Source of the DNA: Stutzerimonas stutzeri
Lineage (GTDB): Bacteria > Pseudomonadota > Gammaproteobacteria > Pseudomonadales > Pseudomonadaceae
Reading direction: 5' to 3'
Assembly (NCBI RefSeq): GCF_002890915.1
Contig: NZ_POUT01000008.1
Location: 62,001 to 126,000 of the forward strand
Length of the DNA stretch: 64,000 nt
Shown here piece by piece: positions 26,431-34,695 of this stretch. A program made the translations under genes and the position numbers. The notes beneath the pieces are model-generated. The model saw only the letters and a list, made by a program, of their open reading frames with translations, had not been told where the DNA came from and searched no databases. How positions within the stretch are numbered: the first letter of the stretch is position 1; the number at the start of each line of letters is the position of its first letter.

Positions 26431-26655
26431 ATGAAACCCGAAGACCTCCAACGCCTGCTCACCCAGACGATGCCCTATGGCAAGTACAAGGGACGCCTGA
26501 TCGCCGACCTGCCCGGACATTACCTCAACTGGTTCGCCCGGGTCGGCTTCCCGCCCGGCGACCTCGGCCGCCTGCTGGCACTGATGCAGGAGATCGACCA
26601 TAACGGCCTGTCGCCCCTGCTGGAGCCGCTGCGGCGAAATGCCGGCAGGGGGTAG
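26431..26655 (+). CDS. DUF3820-family small protein
   Basis: 74 residues (MKPEDLQRLLTQTMPYGKYK, then GRLIADLPGHYLNWFARVGF). This is the DUF3820 pattern, sometimes annotated as a quorum-sensing-regulated virulence factor in Pseudomonas; the function is unproven. The start at 26431 was chosen because family members begin just before the MPYGKYKG motif. It is convergent with the next gene across a REP pair. Confidence 0.75.
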   Translation: MKPEDLQRLLTQTMPYGKYKGRLIADLPGHYLNWFARVGFPPGDLGRLLALMQEIDHNGLSPLLEPLRRNAGRG

Positions 26656-26677
26656 GTTGTCTGCGCCTGGCGGACGC

Positions 26678-26758
26678 GTTGGGCTTCGCGGTGCTCAACC
26701 CAACCTACGTGTGCAATGGCCGGTAGGTTGCGGTTGAGGCGCGCAGCGCCGAAGCCCC
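26678..26758. repeat. REP-like inverted pair (GTAGGTTGGG family)
   Basis: The arms are 26678-26708 (GTTGGGCTTCG ... CAACCCAACCTAC) and 26722-26758 (GTAGGTTGCGGTTGAGG ... CGAAGCCCC). They lie between convergent genes; the right arm has diverged. Confidence 0.8.
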
Positions 26759-26800
26759 GGGTCTGACTCCACGCTCGTCGGGCTTCGCGGCTCCCCCGAT

Positions 26801-27325
26801 CTACGACTCCGCGCGCAGCGCTTCGAGCGACGGTGCGGCATAGATGCCCACCTCCACCGCCAGTTGCAGCACCCGTTCCAGGTCGCAGGTGTAGACCAGC
26901 ACTGCCTGCAGTTCGTCGTCCAGTGGCTCGCTGAAGTCCACCAGCACGTAGCCGCCTTTCTCCGGATAGAGACTGCTGAGCTGGACCTGGATGCGGTTCA
27001 GCGCCTTCAGTGGCTCGGTCTTGGCAAGCTGCTTGGCCTTGAGCACGAAGGCAACGTCCTTGCCGAAGGAGGCGACGATCTGGCTGAACAGCTGCTCGTA
27101 GTCGTCGCCCTGGAACAGCACGGTGTCCGGCAGGCTGCCGACCACCACCCATTCGCCGAGCGGGATCGGGAAGTCGTCGTCGTAGTTGATATCGGGATTG
27201 GCCAGCAGGAAAGCCTGCGGGTCGGCATAGGCCTGGGCCGCCTCGTCGGCTATCCGGCTGATTTCCTCCTCCGTCATGCAGCCCGAGCTGATGAGCGTGA
27301 GCAGTTCGAGGAGTGGGGCTTTCAT
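26801..27325 (-). CDS. Uncharacterised 174-residue protein
   Basis: I do not recognise a family with confidence. It is cytosolic, acidic, with no signal or membrane segment. It reads MKAPLLELLTLISSGCMTEE, then DFPIPLGEWVVVGSLPDTVL, and ends LAVEVGIYAAPSLEAL. AGGA lies 7 bp before the ATG at 27325, and coding signal is strong over the whole length. It is divergent from tsdB and convergent with the DUF3820 gene. Confidence 0.75.
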   Translation of the reverse strand: MKAPLLELLTLISSGCMTEEEISRIADEAAQAYADPQAFLLANPDINYDDDFPIPLGEWVVVGSLPDTVLFQGDDYEQLFSQIVASFGKDVAFVLKAKQLAKTEPLKALNRIQVQLSSLYPEKGGYVLVDFSEPLDDELQAVLVYTCDLERVLQLAVEVGIYAAPSLEALRAES

Positions 27326-27589
27326 GGGGAGATCCTGCGGGAGAGGGCGCACAAGCATAACCAAGGAGCGACTCGGCACGCACGCGCGGCACGGCATTGT
27401 CGCAGTGTTTTGCTGGGTTATATTCGAATGAGTTCTAAGCTTATTCTTTTTCTGGAGGTCGGGCGGAATGCTGTGATAGCTTCCATCGGTGCGACAAGTC
27501 GCCACGGCCGTTTCGCCGAGAGCATCGAGCGAAGCGATGCCAAGGCGGGCGACACGATAATAACGACAGCGCTGACGAGGCTTTCTTAC

Positions 27590-28240
27590 ATGACATTTCC
27601 CCGCTGGCCCCTGGCAGGCGTGGCTGCATTGTTGCTGGCGATGCAGGCACAGGCTGCCGATGGACAAAAGATCTACACACAAGGAGGTGCCAATCCCGCC
27701 GCCATGGCTTGTGGCACTTGCCATGGCGCCGATGGGATGGGCATGGCGGCCGGTGGTTTTCCGCGCCTGGCCGGTCTCGCGGCTGGCTACAGCACCAAGC
27801 AGCTCGCGGATTTCCGTTCGGGGAGCCGGGCCAATCCGATCATGCAGCCGATCGCTGCGGCATTGAGCGACGAGGAGATTCAGGCCGTTACCGCGGCGCT
27901 GGCGGCGATGCCCGTGCCGCCCATGGCCGGTGTCGGGCGTGGCGAGAAAGCCGAAGGCGCCGGTGAGGTCCTGGCCCTGCGCGGCGCCTGGGAGCGCAAC
28001 ATCCCGGAATGCGTCGCCTGCCACGGCCCCGGGGGCGTCGGTGTCGGCGAGAGCTTCCCGCCGCTGGCCGGGCAGTCCGCGCAGTACCTTCGGGCTCAGC
28101 TCGATGCCTGGCGCCAGGGAACCCGCAAGAACGACCCGAATGACCTGATGGGCCATATCGCCCGCTCGATGACCGATGCCGAGGTTCAGGCCGCATCCGA
28201 CTATTTCGCCGGCCTGGGGCGCAAGGAGGCCAGCCAATGA
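27590..28240 (+). CDS. tsdB: TsdB-like di-heme cytochrome c (c4 type)
   Basis: 216-residue periplasmic cytochrome with a signal peptide (AGVAALLLAMQAQAAD) and two heme motifs, CGTCH (41-45) and CVACH (141-145), in a duplicated c4-like fold (FPRLAGLAAGY; FPPLAGQSAQYLRAQLDAW). It overlaps tsdA by 4 bp (ATGA). In the stutzeri group TsdB is the electron acceptor of thiosulfate dehydrogenase TsdA. The start at 27590 sits directly before the signal peptide; an in-frame ATG at 27428 would bury it. Confidence 0.85.
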   Translation: MTFPRWPLAGVAALLLAMQAQAADGQKIYTQGGANPAAMACGTCHGADGMGMAAGGFPRLAGLAAGYSTKQLADFRSGSRANPIMQPIAAALSDEEIQAVTAALAAMPVPPMAGVGRGEKAEGAGEVLALRGAWERNIPECVACHGPGGVGVGESFPPLAGQSAQYLRAQLDAWRQGTRKNDPNDLMGHIARSMTDAEVQAASDYFAGLGRKEASQ

Positions 28241-29157
28241 AAGCCGTGATGTCCGCACTCCTGGCCATGACTGTTGGCGGCTCGCTGCACGCCGCCGAGA
28301 TCAGCATGGACGACCAGTCGCAACTGACGCAGAAAGCCTCCAGGACGGCAGGCGAGGCGTATTTCCAGCCGCCGCAGGAAAAAGACCTGCCGGCCAATGC
28401 CTATGGTGAGCTGGTGAAGCAGGGCCGGGCGATCTTCGTCGATACCCAGAAATACGCAGCGGAATATGTAGGCAACGGCATGAACTGCACCAACTGCCAT
28501 ATCGAGCAGGGGCGCAAGGCCAATTCCGCGCCGCTCTGGGGTGCCTATCCGATGTACCCGGCGTACCGGAAGAAGAACGACAAGGTGAACAGCTATGCCG
28601 AGCGCATGCAGGGCTGCTTCCAGTTCAGCATGAATGGCACGCCACCGGCGGCCGACAGCCATGTGATCAACGCGCTGACCGCCTATTCCTACTGGCTGTC
28701 CAGCGGCGCGCCGACTGGCCAGGAACTGCCGGGGCGTGCCTATCCGGAAGTGCCGCAGCCCAAGGGCGGCTTCGATATCGCCAAGGGACGGCAGATCTAT
28801 GCCGAGCAGTGTGCGGTCTGCCACGGTGACGATGGCCAGGGGCAGAAGGCTGGTGACACCTACGTGTTCCCGCCGCTGTGGGGCCGGGACTCGTTCAACT
28901 GGGGCGCCGGGATGCACCGCATCAACACGGCGGCGGCCTTCATCAAGGAAAGCATGCCGCTGGGCAAGGGCGGCACGCTCGGCGACGACGAGGCCTGGCA
29001 CGTGGCGGCCTACATGAACAGCCATGAACGGCCGCAGGACCCGCGTCTGGTCGAGGGGTCGGTGGAGAAGACCCGGCTTCGCTACCACGCCAACGATGGC
29101 GTCAATCTGTACGGCCAGAAGGTCGATGGCGTCGTGCTGGGGCAGGGGATCGAGTGA
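28237..29157 (+). CDS. tsdA: Thiosulfate dehydrogenase TsdA
   Basis: 306-residue periplasmic di-heme cytochrome that joins two thiosulfates to tetrathionate. Heme motifs are CTNCH (84-88) and CAVCH (192-196). Cys127 in MQGCFQFSMNG fits the unusual cysteine ligand of the active-site heme in TsdA; Met residues in KESMPLGKGG could ligate the second heme. The signal peptide ends near LHA-AE. Co-translation with tsdB supports electron transfer to the c4-like partner. It is followed by a strong terminator. Confidence 0.87.
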   Translation: MKAVMSALLAMTVGGSLHAAEISMDDQSQLTQKASRTAGEAYFQPPQEKDLPANAYGELVKQGRAIFVDTQKYAAEYVGNGMNCTNCHIEQGRKANSAPLWGAYPMYPAYRKKNDKVNSYAERMQGCFQFSMNGTPPAADSHVINALTAYSYWLSSGAPTGQELPGRAYPEVPQPKGGFDIAKGRQIYAEQCAVCHGDDGQGQKAGDTYVFPPLWGRDSFNWGAGMHRINTAAAFIKESMPLGKGGTLGDDEAWHVAAYMNSHERPQDPRLVEGSVEKTRLRYHANDGVNLYGQKVDGVVLGQGIE

Positions 29158-29182
29158 CCCGCCAGGCAGCCTGATGCAACGC

Positions 29183-29206
29183 GAGGGCGCCTGGGGCGCC
29201 CTCTTT
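29183..29206 (+). terminator. Terminator of tsdBA
   Basis: GAGGGCGCC-TGG-GGCGCCCTC, a perfect 9-bp stem with a 3-base loop followed by TTT, lies 26 bp after the tsdA stop. Confidence 0.8.
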
Positions 29207-29408
29207 GCATTTCAGACTGTACGGTCACTGAACAATGTGCCTGACGATTCGGCTCCTTGGCCCATCAAACTGCGCAATGTTACGGATTCTTTCGGCTTTT
29301 CGTGCACAATAGCCGCCATAAGAAGGCGCTGGAATGATCGGGATTGGCTCTGGGCCAACGCTCCATCCCAACGTCAGTACGATCAGCCAATATGCGAGAG
29401 GAACGACC

Positions 29409-30530
29409 GTGCATAACGTCGTCATCAGCGGTACCGGCCTTTACACCCCTGCCAGCAGTATCTCCAACGACGAGCTCGTGGAGTCTTTCAATACCTACGC
29501 TCATCGCTTCAACAACGCCAACGCCGCCGCCATCGAGGCCGGCGAGATCCAGCCGCTGCCCGAATCCAGCTCGGCCTTCATCGAGAAGGCCTCGGGCATC
29601 AAGAGCCGCTACGTCACCGACAAGGCCGGCATCCTCGATCCCGAGCGCATGGTCCCGCGGATTCCCGAGCGCGGCAACGACGAGTGGTCGATCCTCTGCG
29701 AGATGTCGGTCAAGGCCGCCGAGCAGGCGCTGGCGCGCGCGGGCAAGACCGCGGCCGACCTGGATGGCGTGATCGTCGCCTGTTCCAACCTGCAGCGTCC
29801 CTATCCGGCCATCGCCATCGAGGTGCAGGCGGCGCTCGGCATCAAGGGCTTCGGCTTCGACATGAACGTGGCCTGCTCCTCGGCCACCTTCGGCATCCAG
29901 AACGCGGCCAACAGCGTCAAGCTCGGCCAGGCGCGGGCGATCCTGATGGTCAACCCGGAAATCTGCACTGGGCACATGAACTTCCGCGACCGCGACAGCC
30001 ATTTCATCTTCGGCGACGCCTGCACCGCGGTGATCATCGAGCGCGCGGACCTGGCGACTTCCGCCCATCAGTGGGATGTGGTCAGCACCAAGCTGGTGAC
30101 CGAATTCTCCAACAACATCCGCAACAACTTCGGCTTCCTCAACCGCGCCGCCGAAGAACACATGAACGACCCGGACAAGCTGTTCATCCAGGAAGGCCGC
30201 AAGGTGTTCAAGGAAGTCTGCCCGATGGTGGCGCAGCTGATCGGCGAGCACCTGGGCGAGAACGGCATCGCGGTGGAGTCGGTGAAGCGCTTCTGGCTGC
30301 ACCAGGCCAACCTCAACATGAACCACCTGATCGTGCGCCGGCTGCTGGGCCGCGACGCCACCGAGCAGGAGGCGCCGGTGATCCTCGACAGCTACGCCAA
30401 CACCAGTTCGGCCGGTTCGGTGATCGCCTTCCACAAGCACCAGGACGACCTGCCCAGCGGCAGCCTCGGGGTACTCAGCTCGTTCGGCGCCGGCTATTCG
30501 ATCGGTAGCGTGATCCTGCGCAAGCGCTGA
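29409..30530 (+). CDS. Beta-ketoacyl-ACP synthase III family protein (FabH-like)
   Basis: 373 residues. The thiolase-fold triad is Cys156 (FDMNVACSSATFG), His298 (FWLHQANLN) and Asn331 (SYANTSSAG). The length and sequence fit the long FabH-like enzyme of pseudomonads (as I recall, PA3286/FabH2, also 373 residues), which condenses medium-chain acyl-CoA with malonyl-ACP, rather than the canonical 320-residue FabH. The start is GTG at 29409 with AGGA 6 bp upstream; an in-frame ATG at 29334 lacks this support. Confidence 0.88.
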   Translation: MHNVVISGTGLYTPASSISNDELVESFNTYAHRFNNANAAAIEAGEIQPLPESSSAFIEKASGIKSRYVTDKAGILDPERMVPRIPERGNDEWSILCEMSVKAAEQALARAGKTAADLDGVIVACSNLQRPYPAIAIEVQAALGIKGFGFDMNVACSSATFGIQNAANSVKLGQARAILMVNPEICTGHMNFRDRDSHFIFGDACTAVIIERADLATSAHQWDVVSTKLVTEFSNNIRNNFGFLNRAAEEHMNDPDKLFIQEGRKVFKEVCPMVAQLIGEHLGENGIAVESVKRFWLHQANLNMNHLIVRRLLGRDATEQEAPVILDSYANTSSAGSVIAFHKHQDDLPSGSLGVLSSFGAGYSIGSVILRKR

Positions 30531-30538
30531 TTTCCGGG

Positions 30539-30952
30539 TCAGCGTTGCCCGGTCAGTTCCTGCATGCGTTGCAGCACGGCGTTCATGCCGTTGCTGCGCG
30601 ACGGCGAGAGCTGCCGCGACAGGCCGAGGCGGGCGAACCAGTCGGCCACGTCGACCGCCGCCAGCGTGCCGGCATCCAGGCCATCGACCCGCGCCAGCAG
30701 CACGGCCAGCAGGCCGCGCAGCAACCGGGCGTCGCTGGTTGCGCGGAAATGCCAGCGACCGCCCTCCTGCTCGCCGAGCAGCCAGACGCGGCTCTCGCAG
30801 CCCGCGACCAGGTTGGCGTCGCTGCGTTCGTCGTCGGCGACCGGCTCCAGCCGCTCTCCCCACTGCATCAGCAGGCGCGCACGCTGCTCCCAGCCGGGCG
30901 CCTGGTCGAATGCCGCCAGGGCTTCGCGGGCGACTTGTGGCAATTCGTTCAT
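30539..30952 (-). CDS. SufE-family sulfur acceptor (CsdE-like)
   Basis: 137 residues. It accepts persulfide sulfur from its cysteine desulfurase at Cys52 (VAGCESRVW) for Fe-S cluster or related sulfur transfer. The family ends with LSPSRSNGMNAVLQRM as here. It overlaps the desulfurase stop by 4 bp (ATGA), so the two are made as a pair. Confidence 0.93.
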   Translation of the reverse strand: MNELPQVAREALAAFDQAPGWEQRARLLMQWGERLEPVADDERSDANLVAGCESRVWLLGEQEGGRWHFRATSDARLLRGLLAVLLARVDGLDAGTLAAVDVADWFARLGLSRQLSPSRSNGMNAVLQRMQELTGQR

Positions 30953-32151
30953 CGCAGCAGCTCCAGGGCCTGGTCCAGCGCGGCGAAGAAGCGTTCGAGG
31001 TCCGCGCCGTCGTTGTACAGCCCGAGCGAAACGCGGGTCGCGCCCTCAAGGCCGAGGTGCTTCATCAAGGGCATGGCGCAATGGTTGCCGCTGCGTACGG
31101 CGATGCCCTGTTCGGTGAGCAGGTGGCCGAGGTCCGCATGATGCACGCCGTCGACCACGAAGCTGGCCAGCGCCGCCTGCGGTGCGCCAAGCAGACGGAT
31201 GCCGGCGCGTGCTTCGAGGCCAGCAAGCAACTGGGTATGCAGGGCCTGCTCGTGCGCGCCGACGGCGATGCCATCGAGGCTCGCCAGGTAGTCCAGCGTG
31301 GCGCCGAAAGCGATCACTCCGGAAATCGGCGGCGTGCCGGCCTCGAAGCCCAGTGGCGCGGCATGGAACTCGGCGCTCTGGTAGTCGGCGATCCGCACCA
31401 TCTCGCCGCCGAACTGCCAGTGGTGCAGCTGCAGCAGTGATTCGCCGCGGCCATAGAGGGCGCCGACGCCGTCCGGGCCGTAGAGCTTGTGGCTGGACAG
31501 CACGTAGAAATCACAGCCCAGCGTGGCCATGTCGTGGCGGCCATGGACCACGCCCTGGGCGCCGTCGACGACGGTCAGCGCACCCCGGGCCTTGGCCAGG
31601 GCCAGCAAGCGCACGAGCGGCTGCCAGCTGCCGAGCACGTTGGACAGCTGGCTGACGGCGAGCAGGCGGGTACGCGGGCCGATCAACTCGGCTGCCGCGT
31701 CGAGATCGATGCGCCCGGCGGCGTCGATCGGCAGTACCACGAGGCGCGCGCTGCGGCGCCTGGCCAGCTGCTGCCAGGGCAGCAGGTTGGCGTGGTGTTC
31801 GAGGGCGCTGATGACGATTTCGTCACCGGCTGCGATCAGGTGCTCCAGGCCATAGGCGAGCAGGTTCAGCGCCTCGGTCGCGCCGCGGGTGAAGACGATC
31901 TCGGTCGGGCTGGCGGCGTTGAGCCACTTGGCCAGCTTGATCCGTGCATCCTCGTAGGCGCGGGTGGCGCGTTCGGCGGGCTGGTGCTGGGCGCGGTGCA
32001 CGTTGGCGGCGCCGCAGGTGTAGTAGCCGGTCAGGGCGTTTATCAGCGCCTGCGGCTTCTGCGCGGTGGCGGCGCTGTCGAGATAGGTCTGGCCCTGCGC
32101 TTCGAGCACGGCCAGCGCGGGGAAATCGGCGCGCCAGGGGGAAACAAGCAT
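30949..32151 (-). CDS. csdA: Cysteine desulfurase CsdA/SufS type
   Basis: 400-residue PLP enzyme that takes sulfur from cysteine and loads it on SufE. The PLP lysine is Lys222 (VLSSHKLYGPDGVG) and the persulfide Cys358 sits in RSGNHCAMP. The group II motifs (YLDSAATAQKP; ALEHHANLLPW) are present. With no suf cluster nearby, this is a CsdA-SufE pair rather than the SUF system. It lies downstream of dapD across a long hairpin. Confidence 0.93.
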   Translation of the reverse strand: MLVSPWRADFPALAVLEAQGQTYLDSAATAQKPQALINALTGYYTCGAANVHRAQHQPAERATRAYEDARIKLAKWLNAASPTEIVFTRGATEALNLLAYGLEHLIAAGDEIVISALEHHANLLPWQQLARRRSARLVVLPIDAAGRIDLDAAAELIGPRTRLLAVSQLSNVLGSWQPLVRLLALAKARGALTVVDGAQGVVHGRHDMATLGCDFYVLSSHKLYGPDGVGALYGRGESLLQLHHWQFGGEMVRIADYQSAEFHAAPLGFEAGTPPISGVIAFGATLDYLASLDGIAVGAHEQALHTQLLAGLEARAGIRLLGAPQAALASFVVDGVHHADLGHLLTEQGIAVRSGNHCAMPLMKHLGLEGATRVSLGLYNDGADLERFFAALDQALELLR

Positions 32152-32170
32152 AGCGGTAAGCCTGAAGCTG

Positions 32171-32211
32171 GAAGCTGGAAGTCAAGACAGCTCGCTGTTA
32201 CTTCCAGCTTC
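32171..32211. repeat. 12-bp palindromic hairpin between dapD and csdA
   Basis: GAAGCTGGAAGT (32171-32182) and ACTTCCAGCTTC (32200-32211) pair perfectly, with an inner stem ACAG-CTCG-CTGT. Further GCTGGAAG copies flank it (32166, 32222-32229 inverted). It lies in the 84-bp gap between the two leftward genes and may end dapD transcripts or be a third type of REP element. Confidence 0.65.
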
Positions 32212-32235
32212 TAGCTCATGGCTTCCAGCTTGCGA

Positions 32236-33270
32236 TCAGTTATGCGCGTGCAGCGCCTCGTTCAGTTCGATGGCCGACTTGTGGGTCTTGCACTCCACGG
32301 CGCCGCTCTGCGAGTTGCGGCGGAACAGCAGGTCGCTCTGGCCGGCCAGTTCGCGGGCCTTGACCACCTTCACCAGCTGGTCGTTCTCGTCGAGCAGGCT
32401 GACCTTGGTGCCGGCGGTGATGTACAGGCCCGATTCCACGGTGTTGCGGTCGCCCAGCGGGATGCCGATGCCGGCATTGGCGCCGATCAGGCAGCCTTCG
32501 CCGACGGAAATGACGATGTTGCCGCCGCCGGAGAGGGTGCCCATGGTCGAGCAGCCGCCGCCCAGGTCCGAACCCTTGCCGACGAACACGCCGGCCGAGA
32601 CGCGGCCTTCGATCATGCCCGGGCCTGCGGTGCCGGCGTTGAAGTTGATAAAGCCCTCGTGCATCACCGTGGTGCCTTCACCGACATAGGCGCCGAGGCG
32701 CACGCGGGCGGTATCGGCGATGCGCACGCCGGCCGGCACCACGTAGTCGGTCATCTTCGGGAACTTGTCCACCGAGAACACTTCCAGCAGATCGCCCTTC
32801 AGGCGGGCTTCCAGCTGGCGCTCGGCCAGTTCGCCGAGGTCCACCGCGCCCTGGGTGGTCCAGGCGACGTTGGGCAGCAGCGGGAAGATGCCGGCCAGGT
32901 TCAGGCCGTGCGGCTTGACCAGGCGATGGGAGAGCAGGTGCAGCTTGAGGTAGGCCTCGGGCGTCGAGGTCAGCGCCGTGTCCTCGGCCAGCAGGGTGGC
33001 CACCAGCGGCCGCTGGCTTTCCGCCAGGCGGGTCAGCAATGCATGCTGGGCGGCATCCAGCGGTTTCAGCGCATCGGCCAGTTGCGCGGCCTGGGTAGTG
33101 GTGATGGCGATCGCCTGGTTGCCGCCGGCATAGCCCAGCAGCGGCGCGATGGCGGCGACCAGTTCGCCGGCCGGCTGCAGCAGCGGCTGCGCGTAGAACA
33201 CTTCCAGCCAGTCGCCCTGGCGGTTCTGGGTGCCGACGCCGAAGGCGAGGCTGAAGAGAGTTGCAGACAT
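32236..33270 (-). CDS. dapD: Tetrahydrodipicolinate N-succinyltransferase DapD
   Basis: 344 residues, the length of the Pseudomonas form (longer than the 274-residue E. coli enzyme). It succinylates tetrahydrodipicolinate in the diaminopimelate/lysine pathway. The left-handed beta-helix is seen in RLGAYVGEGTTVMHEGFINF, GMIEGRVSAGVFVGKGSDLG and CLIGANAGIGIPLGDRNTVE. AGGA lies 7 bp before the ATG. It follows the Spx/ArsC-like gene by 44 bp; dapC, the next pathway step, is at 34.7 kb. Confidence 0.95.
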   Translation of the reverse strand: MSATLFSLAFGVGTQNRQGDWLEVFYAQPLLQPAGELVAAIAPLLGYAGGNQAIAITTTQAAQLADALKPLDAAQHALLTRLAESQRPLVATLLAEDTALTSTPEAYLKLHLLSHRLVKPHGLNLAGIFPLLPNVAWTTQGAVDLGELAERQLEARLKGDLLEVFSVDKFPKMTDYVVPAGVRIADTARVRLGAYVGEGTTVMHEGFINFNAGTAGPGMIEGRVSAGVFVGKGSDLGGGCSTMGTLSGGGNIVISVGEGCLIGANAGIGIPLGDRNTVESGLYITAGTKVSLLDENDQLVKVVKARELAGQSDLLFRRNSQSGAVECKTHKSAIELNEALHAHN

Positions 33271-33314
33271 GGGATTATCCTTTTTAGTGGCCGCGCCGAC
33301 GCTGCGGGCGGCTG

Positions 33315-33686
33315 TCAGTTCGGGGTTGCCAGTGCGGCAGCGTAGAGATCGGGCTTGAAGCCGATCAGGGTTCTGTCGCCCAGGTCGAGTACCGGGCGCT
33401 TGATCATCGACGGCTGGGCCAACATCAGCTCGATGGCCCTGGCCTGGTCAAGATCGGCCTTCTGCGCGTCGTCCAGCTTGCGGAAGGTGGTGCCTGCACG
33501 GTTGAGTATGGTCTGCCAGCCGTGTTCCTCGCACCACGCTTCGAGGTGGGCGCGGTCGATGCCGACGCTCTTGTAGTCGTGGAAGTGATAGCTCTGCCCG
33601 TGTTCGTCGAGCCAGTTACGCGCCTTCTTCATGGTGTCGCAGGCCTTGATGCCGTAAAGGCGCAATCCCTGGTTTTCTTCGGACAT
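33315..33686 (-). CDS. ArsC/Spx-family protein (YffB-like)
   Basis: 123 residues of thioredoxin-like ArsC fold. LRLYGIKACDTMKKARNWLD shows one cysteine in the active-site loop, and RTLIGFKPDLYAAAL closes it, as in YffB. YffB is often linked to dap genes (dapE in E. coli); here it precedes dapD by 44 bp in the same orientation. Its true substrate is unknown; arsenate reduction is unlikely to be its main role. The start at 33686 matches the family N-terminus. Confidence 0.87.
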   Translation of the reverse strand: MSEENQGLRLYGIKACDTMKKARNWLDEHGQSYHFHDYKSVGIDRAHLEAWCEEHGWQTILNRAGTTFRKLDDAQKADLDQARAIELMLAQPSMIKRPVLDLGDRTLIGFKPDLYAAALATPN

Positions 33687-33768
33687 AGAACGACTCTCCA
33701 AGACTCCTGCAAAACTGGACGGCGGATTATGCCATGGGTGGCCGGCCAGTGCCGCCGCCTTCGCCCGC

Positions 33769-34098
33769 TCAATGTTTGCCTGCCTCGCCCAGGGCCTGCT
33801 CGACGGCGCGCTCACTCTCCGGGCGCACCACGCGCGCGAGTTCCTGGCCCTTTTCCAGCAGAATCAGGGTCGGCCACAGCTTGACCCGGAACGAACGCCC
33901 CAATGGCCGGCCGGGGCCATCTTCGATCTTCAGGTGGCGGATGCCCGCGCGACCGGCCAGCGCGGCGGCCAACAGCGGTTGCGCGGCGCGGCAGTGACCG
34001 CACCAGGGCGTGCCGAACTCCAGCAGCACGGGGCCGTCCATGGCATCCACCTCGGCGCGGGTCGGTTCGATTGGTGCGTAGTGTTCATTCATGACCAT
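33769..34098 (-). CDS. Thioredoxin-family protein
   Basis: 109 residues, no signal peptide, with a WCGHC redox motif (Cys33, Cys36) instead of WCGPC and a cis-proline region WPTLILLEKG. It is probably a cytosolic disulfide reductase. AGGAG lies 7 bp before the ATG at 34098. It lies upstream of the YffB-like gene on the same strand. Confidence 0.88.
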   Translation of the reverse strand: MVMNEHYAPIEPTRAEVDAMDGPVLLEFGTPWCGHCRAAQPLLAAALAGRAGIRHLKIEDGPGRPLGRSFRVKLWPTLILLEKGQELARVVRPESERAVEQALGEAGKH

Positions 34099-34226
34099 GT
34101 GAACTCTCCTGGTTGCCCATGAAACGTCAGAGCGTCCTTCGAGTGGGTCGGTTCAGGCAAGGGCTTCGACCTTTTACACGGGTGTTGTTGTCCATTGATG
34201 ACAATCGCAACGGTGAGGTGGCGGGT

Positions 34227-34472
34227 ATGGCACGCAAGCATTTCGAGAACTTCGAGGCGATCTCCTCGGCGGTGCCGGCCGGGGATGCATTCGAGGCGGT
34301 GATCGCCCTCAAGCGACGCGACGGTGACGAGCACCTGCATATCTTCAAGGTCGCCAACGGCCGCACCTATGCACTGGCATCGGAGGCCGAGGCGATTGCC
34401 GAGGCGGCTTTGACTAAAGTGATAGAAGTCAGCGACGAGGGCCAGCTGATCTGGGAAGAACACGCCATCTGA
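34227..34472 (+). CDS. Uncharacterised 81-residue protein
   Basis: Family not recognised. It is small and soluble with mixed charge (MARKHFENFEAISSAVPAGD; HLHIFKVANGRTYALASEAE). GAGG lies 8 bp before the ATG, and coding periodicity is good. It is followed after 15 bp by an even smaller gene with a strong ribosome-binding site, so the two probably form a bicistron. Confidence 0.7.
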   Translation: MARKHFENFEAISSAVPAGDAFEAVIALKRRDGDEHLHIFKVANGRTYALASEAEAIAEAALTKVIEVSDEGQLIWEEHAI

Positions 34473-34487
34473 CCAAGGAGGCGCAGC

Positions 34488-34649
34488 ATGAGCGAACATG
34501 ACGAGCGTATCGACGAGCAACACGGCGACGACCAGCCAGCGCCTTGCGACCAGCACCAGGGCGCGGACGTGCCGGAGCACATGAAACCGGAAAACCTGGA
34601 AAAGCTACGCGATTACGGCAAGGACGGGATTCCGCCCGGCGTTGCCTGA
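34488..34649 (+). CDS. Uncharacterised 53-residue acidic protein
   Basis: MSEHDERIDEQHGDDQPAPC, ending ENLEKLRDYGKDGIPPGVA. An exemplary AAGGAGG lies 6 bp before the ATG, the stop is followed at once by a strong hairpin, and it sits 15 bp after the preceding gene; these argue that it is real despite its size. The composition suggests a soluble, partly disordered protein. No function can be assigned. Confidence 0.6.
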   Translation: MSEHDERIDEQHGDDQPAPCDQHQGADVPEHMKPENLEKLRDYGKDGIPPGVA

Positions 34650-34650
34650 G

Positions 34651-34690
34651 CCGGCGTGAACCGGACGCCGGGGCGTCCGGTTCACGCCGG
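34651..34690. terminator. Long hairpin between convergent small gene and dapC
   Basis: GGCGTGAACCGGACGCC (34653-34669) pairs with GGCGTCCGGTTCACGCC (34672-34688), a stem of about 17 bp. It lies between convergent stops at 34649 and 34696 and could serve both directions, although it has no T-tract. Confidence 0.65.
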
Positions 34691-34695
34691 GCTTG

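Noticed and set aside
27428..27589. N-terminal extension of TsdB from an ATG at 27428
   Set aside because: It would bury the signal peptide by 54 residues; cytochrome c maturation needs export, and the ATG at 27590 is directly before the signal.
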